The position numbers and the translations under genes are program-made. A model generated the notes under the pieces. It had not been told where the DNA came from. It searched no databases and worked only from the letters and a program-made list of their open reading frames with translations. Positions 1 to 7,363 of a DNA stretch of 45,422 nt are shown here, piece after piece. Within the stretch, counting starts at the first letter, position 1; every line of letters begins with the position of its first letter. This stretch comes from Magnetococcales bacterium (lineage in GTDB: Bacteria > Pseudomonadota > Magnetococcia > Magnetococcales > DC0425bin3): contig JADGBZ010000002.1 of the NCBI GenBank assembly GCA_015231175.1, forward strand, positions 1 to 45,422. Direction: 5' to 3'.

Positions 1-68
1 CCCCACCAGGACGCTGTCCTGGACCTGCCAGGGAGCCAGCCCCCTGGATCCCGATACGTTCCTGGGTG
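1..68 (-). repeat. Dispersed hairpin repeat, copy 1 (truncated by window edge)
   Basis: Read on the minus strand this stretch carries the element's front (CACCCAGGAACGTATCGGGA), the first hairpin arms CCAGGG/CCCTGG and the second hairpin CCAGGAC-agc-GTCCTGG. These match the copies near 3417, 11541, 23839, 27427 and 27523. The rest of the element lies beyond base 1. The front runs to about base 68, so it touches the GTG proposed as the start of the following gene. Unlike most other copies, this one is not behind a gene on its own strand within the window. Confidence 0.85.
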
Positions 69-1220
69 TCGAAGGGTTGCCTTTTTTTATTGTTTTTGAC
101 CGCAATGTGGGGCGGCTGGGGGTATGCCCGGCAGTTGCGCCACGGCCTGACGGTGACCGGCATGTCCGATCAGATCACCTGGGGCCTCTATATCGGCAAT
201 TTCACTTTTTTGGTGGGTTTGGCAGCGGCGGCGGTGGTTTTGCTCGTCATGGCCCATGTTTTTTGCCATGCCGGGATGGATCAGGTGATTGTGCTGGGGG
301 AGGCAATGGCTCTCACGGCTGTAGGCATGGCCTTGTTGTTTGTGGTAGCCGATCTGGGACAACCTTGGCGTATTTGGCATGCCTTGCCACTTTTGGGTTG
401 GCTCAACTTTCCGCAGTCGATCATGGCCTGGGATATCGTGGTTCTTGTTCTGTACGGGGTTGCCAGCCTGGCATTGGGGTACCGAATGTTGCGCGGGGGA
501 GACCTTTCGACCGTCGGACGACAGCCTGATCATCTGGCTTGGCCATGGGTCGGAATCGTTTTGCTCTTGGGCCTCTCCATCCATACCGTGACCGCCTTTT
601 TGTTGGCTGCCAACCCTGCTCGTCCCCTGTGGCACAGCGCCGCTTTGGCGCCGCGTTTCCTGGCCTCGGCTTTTGCTTCCGGGGCGGGGTTGCTGATCAT
701 GCTCCTTTTGGGTTTACAGCGGTCGAAGTGGTTGCATTGTCCAGCCGGGGTTCTCCCTGCCTTGACCCGGGTCATGGTTTTTTCGCTTTTGTTGGAGCTG
801 TTTTTCATGGGGGCGGAGTTTTTTGTCCTGTTTTATCGGCCAACTGGTGCGTCAGCTGCGGCGCAATGGCTTTTTTTTGCCCAAAACAGCTTTTTTACTG
901 TTTGGATCCGCGCGGCATGGACCTGTATGGCCGTGGCAACTTTGCTGCTGCTGGCGCCGGGCGTGCGACACCGCCGACCGATTCTATTCCTGGCCGCCTC
1001 TTTGACCTGTGTGGGGGTGTGGATGGAAAAAGGGCTGGGCTTGATCGTTCCCGGGTTTGTACCGACTCCGCTCGGCGAAGTGGCAACCTATGCGCCTACG
1101 TGGACGGAGATCCAGGTTACGCTGGGGATATGGGCCGTGGGGGCGATATGCCTGACGCTCATGATCCAAGGGTTGGCCCGGCACCAGGGGACAAAAGCCC
1201 GGCAATCCCCCAGGCACTGA
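66..1220 (+). CDS. dsrP: DsrP/NrfD-family integral membrane subunit (quinone-interacting)
   Basis: This is an NrfD/PsrC-family polytopic membrane protein of 384 residues with about ten hydrophobic segments. The order of motifs follows DsrP of the DsrMKJOP complex: WGLYIGNFTFLVG near residue 40, VVADLGQPWRIWH near 93, SIHTVTAFLLAANPARPLW near 170, APRFLASAFASG near 195, and EKGLGLIVPGF followed by TPLGE near 320. DsrP exchanges electrons between the membrane quinone pool and the periplasmic DsrO/DsrJ side of the complex in dissimilatory sulfur metabolism. The reading frame is open to base 3 and the GTG at 66 lies at the edge of a dispersed repeat. The usual short N-terminal tail therefore seems replaced or missing, and the true start may differ (an ATG at 105 is another option). 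The partner subunits would lie to the left and are not visible. Confidence 0.8.
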   Translation: MSKGCLFLLFLTAMWGGWGYARQLRHGLTVTGMSDQITWGLYIGNFTFLVGLAAAAVVLLVMAHVFCHAGMDQVIVLGEAMALTAVGMALLFVVADLGQPWRIWHALPLLGWLNFPQSIMAWDIVVLVLYGVASLALGYRMLRGGDLSTVGRQPDHLAWPWVGIVLLLGLSIHTVTAFLLAANPARPLWHSAALAPRFLASAFASGAGLLIMLLLGLQRSKWLHCPAGVLPALTRVMVFSLLLELFFMGAEFFVLFYRPTGASAAAQWLFFAQNSFFTVWIRAAWTCMAVATLLLLAPGVRHRRPILFLAASLTCVGVWMEKGLGLIVPGFVPTPLGEVATYAPTWTEIQVTLGIWAVGAICLTLMIQGLARHQGTKARQSPRH

Positions 1221-1339
1221 TGCTTCGGCGGGCTGTTGTGGCAACAGGGCGGGGCTCGGAGTGGACAGGGGCGCGGAAACGGCCCCGGGGAGCGGACAGG
1301 CTACTTGGCTTGTTCCTTCTCTTCCATCGCGACGCTCCT

Positions 1340-1735
1340 TCACGCCAAACCGTGTTCGCCCAGTTTCAGAACGATTTTGGTTTCCGAAAATGGCTTGGTT
1401 ATATAATCGTTGCAGCCCTCCCCGAAGAGAGCCCGAGAGATATGTGCATCGGAGTCCAGGGTGCTGATCATGAAAATGACTGCTCGCGAGCTGTTGGCCC
1501 TACAGCTTCGCTCCTCGATCTCCCTGATGCGGGACAGCGCATGATGACCGTCCATGACGGGCATTTCGATGTCCATGCAGACCAGATCGTAGGGTTTGCC
1601 GACCCTCAGGGCATTTTGGAATGCCTCGACGGCCTCAAGACCATGAGCGGCAAAATCGCAGGAACCGAATCTGGACAGAATCCTTTCCAAAATTTTGCGA
1701 ATGACGGGTTGATCATCGACGATCAGTGTTTTCAT
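1340..1735 (-). CDS. Single-domain response regulator (CheY-like receiver)
   Basis: A 131-residue stand-alone receiver domain with no output domain. The acidic pocket is D7/D8, the phosphoacceptor is D55 in LVCMDIEMPVMDG, the switch residue is S91/T92 after VIFMI, and the conserved lysine is K114 in ITKPF. Such proteins relay phosphate from a histidine kinase to a target by protein contact. No kinase is adjacent, so the partner is unknown. It follows htrA on the same strand after about 200 bases and converges with dsrP. A TTGACA hexamer at 1827-1832 (minus strand) could be a -35 box, but its -10 is poor. The Shine-Dalgarno sequence ahead of the ATG is also weak. Confidence 0.9.
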   Translation of the reverse strand: MKTLIVDDQPVIRKILERILSRFGSCDFAAHGLEAVEAFQNALRVGKPYDLVCMDIEMPVMDGHHALSRIREIEERSCRANSSRAVIFMISTLDSDAHISRALFGEGCNDYITKPFSETKIVLKLGEHGLA

Positions 1736-1881
1736 AGGTTTGTCTCGCTCGGGTCAGACGCCATCCCCCCTCCTTCCTTACCGGCACCGCTTGCAAAGAG
1801 AGACATCGCCGGAGTCGGAACGCCCATGTCAAGGAAACAACCCGGAGCACGCCAAGATCGAAAATCACGACACACCCGGGG

Positions 1882-1922
1882 AAAGTCATCTGACTTTGTT
1901 GATAGCAAGGATTTCACTATCA
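1882..1922 (-). terminator. Possible 3' hairpins behind htrA
   Basis: Directly behind the htrA stop on the minus strand lie two small inverted repeats: TGATAG/CTATCA (1900-1905 and 1917-1922) and the 7-base palindrome AAAGTCA/TGACTTT (1882-1888 and 1891-1897). There is no clear T-run after them, so termination is only a possibility. Operator palindromes for the downstream response regulator are an alternative. Confidence 0.3.
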
Positions 1923-1939
1923 GACATTTCAGAGTTTTT

Positions 1940-3340
1940 TCAGCGTACCAGAATGAACATCCCCTGTCCACCACGTTCTATGTTCAGCAACAGTTGTCGG
2001 TGGCTACGGGCTGCGGCGGTGGTTAAATCCTCGAAGCTTTTGACCACCTGGCGGTTGACGGAGAGGATGTGATCTTCGGGGCGCAGGCCGATGCGCCAGG
2101 CGGGGGATCCTTCCCGGACGGTGGCTACGAGGATGCTTTCGTTCTCCTCATTTTTGCCTGGTTTGATTGCCAGCAAAGCGCCATCCAGGAGTGGATTGGC
2201 CGTTTTTCCTTCCATGCGCAGAACTTCAGGCATGGATACCACGGCCTTGGCTTCGTGAATTTTGCCATCGCGCATGTACTTGATCTGGACCTCATCACCC
2301 ATCCGAACCAGACCGATCATGTTGCGCAAGGAGGCGGCGTTGCGAACCTCGCGGCCATTGACTTCGATGATGACATCACCACGGCGCAGACCGGCTTTTG
2401 CCGCGCCGGAGTCGGAGACTACGTTGCCAACGACGGCGCCACCAACGCGATCCAGTCCAAAAGCCGTGGCCAAATCCGGGGTCAAGTCCTGGGATTGTAC
2501 ACCCAACAGGCCACGGCGCACCTCACCGTTGTCGATGAGTTGTGCCATGATTTTACGTACCATATTGACGGGAATCGCGAAGCCGATGCCAACGTTGCCA
2601 CCCCCCTTGGCCAGGATGGCGGTGTTGATGCCCACGAGCTCGCCACGGAGGTTGACCAGGGCGCCGCCCGAGTTGCCCGGGTTGATGGAGGCGTCTGTCT
2701 GGATGAAATCCTCGTATCCCTCGATGCCTAAACCATTGCGACCCATGGCGCTGACGATACCGGAGGTCACGGTGGATCCCAGACCAAACGGGTTGCCGAT
2801 GGCCACGACAAAATCCCCTACCCGCAAAGCGTCTGAATCCCCAATGTCGAGGGCCGTCAAACGTTCCGCCGGGATGCGGACGACGGCAATGTCGGTTTCA
2901 GAATCCTGGCCAACCTTCTGGGCTTGCAGGTTGCGGCCATCCATCAGGGTGATGGTGATCTCCTGAGCATCTTTGATGACATGATTGTTGGTCAGGACGT
3001 AGCCTTTGGCGGCATCCATCAACACGCCGGAACCCAGGCTGCGCTGAATTTGTTCACGGGGTTGGGTCCGGGCGTTCGGCAGATCAAAAAAATTGCGAAA
3101 CAGGGGGTCGCTCAACAACGGATGATCGGAGACCTGGAGGCGTGTGCTGGTGTGAATGTTGACCACCGAGGGCATCACCTTTTCCAACATGGGGGCCAGA
3201 CTGGGCATGGGTGATCCGGCGACCTCGGTTGGCCAAAACCCCGCCCTGGCAGTGGCGGGCATGATCGCCAGCAATGATGCACACAGCGCCCATGCCAGCG
3301 ATTTGCATCGGGAGGCTTGACCTTGGCCATCTCTGTTCAT
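1940..3340 (-). CDS. htrA: Periplasmic HtrA/Do-family serine protease (DegP/DegQ type)
   Basis: A 466-residue Do-family protease. A signal peptide ends near residues 30-33 (PATARA). The catalytic triad is H120 (TNNH), D150 (ETDIAVV) and S224 (NPGNSGG). Two PDZ domains follow, at about 270-350 and 380-460. The family degrades or refolds misfolded envelope proteins. The start at 3340 is chosen because GGAGGG lies 8 bases upstream and the signal peptide begins there; the frame extends 57 bases further without support. Length and the short loop between residues 80 and 100 fit DegQ/MucD-like members rather than DegP with its long Q-linker. A dispersed repeat lies upstream, and the response regulator follows. 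Confidence 0.95.
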   Translation of the reverse strand: MNRDGQGQASRCKSLAWALCASLLAIMPATARAGFWPTEVAGSPMPSLAPMLEKVMPSVVNIHTSTRLQVSDHPLLSDPLFRNFFDLPNARTQPREQIQRSLGSGVLMDAAKGYVLTNNHVIKDAQEITITLMDGRNLQAQKVGQDSETDIAVVRIPAERLTALDIGDSDALRVGDFVVAIGNPFGLGSTVTSGIVSAMGRNGLGIEGYEDFIQTDASINPGNSGGALVNLRGELVGINTAILAKGGGNVGIGFAIPVNMVRKIMAQLIDNGEVRRGLLGVQSQDLTPDLATAFGLDRVGGAVVGNVVSDSGAAKAGLRRGDVIIEVNGREVRNAASLRNMIGLVRMGDEVQIKYMRDGKIHEAKAVVSMPEVLRMEGKTANPLLDGALLAIKPGKNEENESILVATVREGSPAWRIGLRPEDHILSVNRQVVKSFEDLTTAAARSHRQLLLNIERGGQGMFILVR

Positions 3341-3416
3341 GCTTTCCCTCCAGCGAATAAAACGTAACGATCCTGAAAAAGGGCAACCATTCAGCACCCA
3401 TTTATGAAAAAATTTG

Positions 3417-3505
3417 ACATGAAAAAATTTGTCAGGGCTTCGCCCCGAACCCCTACCAGGAGGAAGGGCGCAGCTCTTCCTCCTGGACCTCCATCCCAGT
3501 TTTTC
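3417..3505 (-). repeat. Dispersed hairpin repeat, copy 2
   Basis: The minus-strand copy lies immediately behind the Nudix gene stop. It has the conserved tail GGGGTTCGGGGCGAAGCCCTGACAA-like segment. It also has a variant central hairpin, CCAGGAGGAAG/CTTCCTCCTGG, with 11 paired bases around a 9-base loop. The first hairpin of the other copies is missing here. ATGAAAAAATTTGACATGAAAAAATTTG at its left end is a short direct duplication (positions about 3402-3431). Confidence 0.8.
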
Positions 3506-3518
3506 ATTCGTTTTATGG

Positions 3519-3959
3519 TCACCCCCGCCACAACGGCGCGACCAGCCCAGTCTCGCGAAAACGGCGATAATCTGTCAAGATTTGTGCATGGTCGAAGGCC
3601 AATTCGGCAGGCCAATCCGGCAAGGCAAAGATGCCCAGGCCTTTGGCATCGTCGGCGGCCTGGGGGATCCCTTCTCCCTCGCCCACATAGACAGGTGTGC
3701 AGGTGTGCATCCTGGGATCCCGTGCCGGGTCGGAGTAGACACCCAGCAAGCATCGTAACCGGACCCGCAGGGAAATCTCCTCCTGAATTTCCCGCAATGC
3801 GGCCTGTTCGAGGCGTTCGCCACGCTCCACGAAACCGCCGGGAATGGCCCATCCGTAAGGGGGATTACGCCTTTGGATCAACACGATTGGTCGCTCTGGC
3901 CGATCCGTGAGTTCAACGATGACATCGACTGTCAGAAAGGGCGTTTCGGGTTTGAACAT
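3519..3959 (-). CDS. Nudix hydrolase
   Basis: A 146-residue Nudix-fold pyrophosphohydrolase. The Nudix box spans about residues 41-63: GFVERGE, then RE and QEE in the expected spacing. The glycine near the end of the consensus is serine (EEISL), a mild deviation. Substrate cannot be read from sequence; the short protein with an N-terminal beta strand (FLTVDVIVEL) resembles ADP-ribose or NADH/8-oxo-dGTP type members. The start at 3959 is preceded by GGGAG. It begins 25 bases behind the stop of the LuxR-type regulator and is probably its co-transcribed last gene. A dispersed repeat follows the stop. Confidence 0.9.
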   Translation of the reverse strand: MFKPETPFLTVDVIVELTDRPERPIVLIQRRNPPYGWAIPGGFVERGERLEQAALREIQEEISLRVRLRCLLGVYSDPARDPRMHTCTPVYVGEGEGIPQAADDAKGLGIFALPDWPAELAFDHAQILTDYRRFRETGLVAPLWRG

Positions 3960-3984
3960 GGGGGCTCCCTTCGTGGCAAACTTC

Positions 3985-5922
3985 CTATAGCTTCTTATCC
4001 TCCTCTGGCAGGGTATGCCAGATGGCGGCGCGGACCATGCCATTGATGAAGGTCAGGGTTTGTCCCGGCCCCATCCCCGATGTTTCCAGGAGCCCCACCT
4101 GTGACAATCGGGCTGCGGCACTCCTGGTCAGGTTGGGCTCTGCATGCAACTCCAGGGCGAGAAGCTGGCTCATGGTGATTTTGCCACCGGCGGCGATGGC
4201 GCGCGCTGTGCGCCAATCGATGCCGGCACCTTGAATCCGCTCCAGGATCAGACCCTGCAAAGAGAGGGGGAAAAAGTCGTTTTCGGTGAGGTTGTTCACG
4301 GTGGACAAATCAGGAATATGTTGCAGATGTTTGGCGATCTCCACGGCGAACAGTGGCACCCCCCGGCACCAGCGTGCCAGATGAAACAAGGTGGCATCCT
4401 GAATGATTTTCGCCGGCAACATGCGGCGTAACAGGTCGGCCAGAAAGCGCGTGGAGAGTTTTGGGAGCGGCAGGGGCTCCATGCCTGTGTGGGCTGGAAG
4501 CTGGCGTAACTCCGCTTTGCGTCCCGCGCCCAGGAGCCAGACGGCGCTTCCATTGAGCCGCTCCACCAGGAGGGGAAGCAGCGCATGCGTGGCTGGATCG
4601 GCCCATTGCAGATTGTCCAGGAACACAACCGTGGCGGTGGGTTCCAACCGCAAGACCCCGGTGATGAACTCCGCAGCCGCGACCAAACGGCTGTTGGATG
4701 GTGCGGATGTCAAAGCGGGATCGGCTGCCGTGTGCCAGTCGATCAGGGCTTTTCCTGGTTGCACCAGAGGTTTGGGGAGGGTCTGGACCCACTGATGCAG
4801 ACGTTCCCCGGACCGCGTGGAGGCCGGGTCGGATGGCGAGCAACCCGCCAGTGTCTCCAGGATCGCGAACAATGGGTGCAGCGGAAAGTGGTACGCCGCT
4901 GGGCGACACCTTCCTGCCAGCCAGCGAACCGGCAGGGCGGATGGCCATTCGGTTTGAAAGGTCTCGACCAGGCGGGTTTTGCCAAAACCCGCCTCTCCCA
5001 GGATAACCACCGAGCGGCTTTGTCCCTGCAATAGAAGATCTTTGTGCTGGCGAAGAGATGCCAACTCTGCGGTGCGGCCAAAAAAAGGGAGATCCGGAAT
5101 CGGCGCAAGGTCCAGACACCCCTCCGGCACCGGCAAGGGAACCTGGCCATAACGTCCGGCAAGTTTTGTCAGGGCATGGCGCGTTGTGGCGTCGACACAA
5201 GGGGCATGCCACTCTCGGCAATGCTCGGCCATGGTCTCGCTGGTGTGGACCAGTAGGGCGCCGTGCAGGGTGGTTTTATCGCCATCCGAGTTGATCACCA
5301 GGTCGCCGGTAAAGACGCATATGCGCAGGGGAAACTCGATGGCGTCCAGCTCTTCTTGCCAGTGTTGGCGGGTCCGGTGGAAAATGCGGTGGGCGCAGCA
5401 TGCGGCTCGTTCAGGGTCGTCTTCCCGCAGATGGGGTGTTCCGAACAACAACAACAATCCGTCAGGCGTGCCTTGCAACGCACCCTCGAAGCGGCGGGAC
5501 TCCTGTTGGCAGATTTCACGAAACATGTGGTTGAAACGGGCAAAACCACGGCTACCCAACGTGTTGACCAGGGCCTCGGAGGCCTGTATCACAACCTTGA
5601 CGAGGGTGACCGGTTGCATGGCGGCGGTAAAACGGGGAAAGGTCAATGCCGGCAGCGATTTTCCCGATTTGGCACGTACTCCGCCCCCCTTTTCCACTGT
5701 TGTCGGCAGAAAAAGCGAATCGGCGCGGCGGCCAACTTCGGCAGCCATGGTGCGGTTGGTGACATTCAACCGGCGATAGACTTCGAGAAGGTGCTGCTTG
5801 ACCGTTCCTTCAGAGATTTTCAACTCACGCGCCACTTCCTTGTTGCTGAGACCCAATTGCACCAGGCGCAGAATCTGGCTTTGACGTTCCGTCAGGGGTG
5901 TTGAAGAAGAGGAGGGGGGCAT
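3985..5922 (-). CDS. Regulator: N-terminal LuxR HTH, cyclase-like domain, STAND-type ATPase
   Basis: A 645-residue protein. Residues 8-65 form a LuxR/GerE helix-turn-helix (LTERQSQIL, LSNKEVARELKISEGTVKQH). Residues about 103-260 resemble a class III nucleotide cyclase domain (GTPDGLLLLFGTP, DDPERAACCA), but the metal-binding aspartate expected at the first strand is absent (VTLVKVVIQ), so it is probably inactive. Residues about 280-600 form a STAND/AAA-type ATPase with Walker A GEAGFGKT (309-316) and Walker B VVFLDNLQWAD (432-442). MalT-like regulators carry the HTH at the C-terminus, so this order is unusual. It lies 70 bases behind hlyD in the export operon and likely senses something related to export or controls it; the ligand is unknown. 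Confidence 0.88.
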   Translation of the reverse strand: MPPSSSSTPLTERQSQILRLVQLGLSNKEVARELKISEGTVKQHLLEVYRRLNVTNRTMAAEVGRRADSLFLPTTVEKGGGVRAKSGKSLPALTFPRFTAAMQPVTLVKVVIQASEALVNTLGSRGFARFNHMFREICQQESRRFEGALQGTPDGLLLLFGTPHLREDDPERAACCAHRIFHRTRQHWQEELDAIEFPLRICVFTGDLVINSDGDKTTLHGALLVHTSETMAEHCREWHAPCVDATTRHALTKLAGRYGQVPLPVPEGCLDLAPIPDLPFFGRTAELASLRQHKDLLLQGQSRSVVILGEAGFGKTRLVETFQTEWPSALPVRWLAGRCRPAAYHFPLHPLFAILETLAGCSPSDPASTRSGERLHQWVQTLPKPLVQPGKALIDWHTAADPALTSAPSNSRLVAAAEFITGVLRLEPTATVVFLDNLQWADPATHALLPLLVERLNGSAVWLLGAGRKAELRQLPAHTGMEPLPLPKLSTRFLADLLRRMLPAKIIQDATLFHLARWCRGVPLFAVEIAKHLQHIPDLSTVNNLTENDFFPLSLQGLILERIQGAGIDWRTARAIAAGGKITMSQLLALELHAEPNLTRSAAARLSQVGLLETSGMGPGQTLTFINGMVRAAIWHTLPEEDKKL

Positions 5923-5992
5923 CTCAACCTCGACAGGGGAACTTTTAGGAAACGGTTTCAGGGCGGACCGGCAAGGGCCGTGACCGTGGGGA

Positions 5993-7276
5993 CTAAATCA
6001 ACGGTTTCAGGAGATAATTCAACAGCGACCGGCTGCCTGTAACGATTTCGGCATCTGCCCACATACCGGGAAGGATGAAATATTGCTGCCCGGCATGGTC
6101 CACGGTGCGGCTTTTCGGGCGGACTGTACCTTTATAGTAAGCCTGTTTGCCCGCATCCATATAGGTGAACGGCGAGACGGAGGTCAGGGTGCCTGCGATG
6201 GTGCCAAATCGATCAAAGTCAAAGCTCGTGACCCGGATCACCACCTCCTGATCCGGGTGTACAAAGCCGATGTCCCGGGGTGTGATGTTCAGTTCAAGGA
6301 TGAGATCGTCACCCTTGGGGATGATCTCCATCAACAGATCCCCCACGCCAACCACGGCGCCGATGGAGCGAAAGCGCAGGTTTTGGATGCGTCCAGAGGT
6401 GGGAGAGAATATCTCCAGGCGCTTGCTGCGGTCGGTCAGTTTGGCCAGGGTTTCACGGGTTTGTGCAATCTCGTTATGGACTTCGCTCAACTCTCGTGAT
6501 GCCTGGGTTTGGAGATCGTCCTCAAAGACCTTGCGTCTCAGGGTGACTTCCTGCAGGGAGGAGCGGGCTTTGTTGAGGCGCACCTCCAACCCCTGAATTT
6601 CCCCTGTACTTGTCAACAGGGTTCGTTGGGCTTCCAACTCTTTCATGCGGGAGACGAGATTTTTTTTCGCCAGTTTCTCTTGCAGCGTGAGCAGGGATTC
6701 ATTGACACCGGCACGGCTGCGGGCATTTTTGATCTCTTCCTCGATTTGGGCGATTTCAGCTTGTTTTTGTCCTTCCTGGGTGGTGAAGACCCAATGGCTG
6801 GCCTGACGGGATTGGTTCTGGACGTGCAGCAAAGCGGCCTGATCCCGGATCAGATCTTTCCTGTTGGTCACGATGGCGGAAAAATCGGCTGGTGTTCCAT
6901 TCAGGAAGGCCGTCAGGCGGGCAGCACGGGCCAACAACCCCGCCAAACGTCCTTCCATTTGTTCCTGATTGGCGGCAGTGGCGGCATTTTTCAATCGCAA
7001 CAGCAGCTTGCCTTTCTCGACCGCATCTCCCTCCTGCACATGGATTTCATCAACGATCCCCCCCTCGGAGGGTTGTATCTTGTGGATGAAACTTTGGGGA
7101 CGGAACTGGCCATGCGCCATGATGGCCTCGTTGACCTGAGTGTTGGAAGCAATCAGGACGGACACGATGAAAACCGCCACGCTGCCCAGCAAGGCCAAGC
7201 GAAATCTCCAGGAAAATTCGCTCTCTTCCAGGATCAGGGCTTCGGAAAGATAGCGGGTCAATTTGTTTTTGGTCAT
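5993..7276 (-). CDS. HlyD-family periplasmic adaptor of a type I-like exporter
   Basis: A 427-residue membrane fusion protein. It has a short cytosolic N-terminus, one membrane segment at about residues 27-46, a split lipoyl/biotinyl domain (IQPSEGGIVDEIHVQEGDAVEKG, with its second half near FSPTSGRIQNL), a long coiled-coil hairpin (about 95-275) and a C-terminal beta-barrel region. It matches HlyD/PrtE adaptors that link an inner-membrane ABC exporter to an outer-membrane TolC. The gene follows the double ABC transporter by 87 bases on the same strand and precedes the LuxR-type regulator, so the three probably form one transcript. The outer-membrane partner may be the TolC-like protein encoded at 16.2 kb. 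No RTX-type substrate gene is in the window. Confidence 0.93.
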   Translation of the reverse strand: MTKNKLTRYLSEALILEESEFSWRFRLALLGSVAVFIVSVLIASNTQVNEAIMAHGQFRPQSFIHKIQPSEGGIVDEIHVQEGDAVEKGKLLLRLKNAATAANQEQMEGRLAGLLARAARLTAFLNGTPADFSAIVTNRKDLIRDQAALLHVQNQSRQASHWVFTTQEGQKQAEIAQIEEEIKNARSRAGVNESLLTLQEKLAKKNLVSRMKELEAQRTLLTSTGEIQGLEVRLNKARSSLQEVTLRRKVFEDDLQTQASRELSEVHNEIAQTRETLAKLTDRSKRLEIFSPTSGRIQNLRFRSIGAVVGVGDLLMEIIPKGDDLILELNITPRDIGFVHPDQEVVIRVTSFDFDRFGTIAGTLTSVSPFTYMDAGKQAYYKGTVRPKSRTVDHAGQQYFILPGMWADAEIVTGSRSLLNYLLKPLI

Positions 7277-7363
7277 GGGGTCACTCGTTGGGCATTCCGG
7301 CAGACATGGAAACGAGGCAGGATCCTGCCCACTGGTCCTGGGGTTGTGTGTTGCACAGCATCA

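Noticed and set aside
1228-1290. Hairpins CTGTTG/CAACAG and GGGGC/GCCCC behind dsrP as a terminator
   Set aside because: Short stems without a T-run; they could arise by chance in GC-rich sequence.
1732-1974. 80-codon minus-strand frame between the response regulator and htrA
   Set aside because: It overlaps the htrA end, has no ribosome site or motif and no coding-like codon pattern.
539-2026. Long plus-strand open frame across the dsrP end, the response regulator and beyond
   Set aside because: It lies in shifted or antisense frames of better genes, shows no motif, and is low in structure typical of real proteins.
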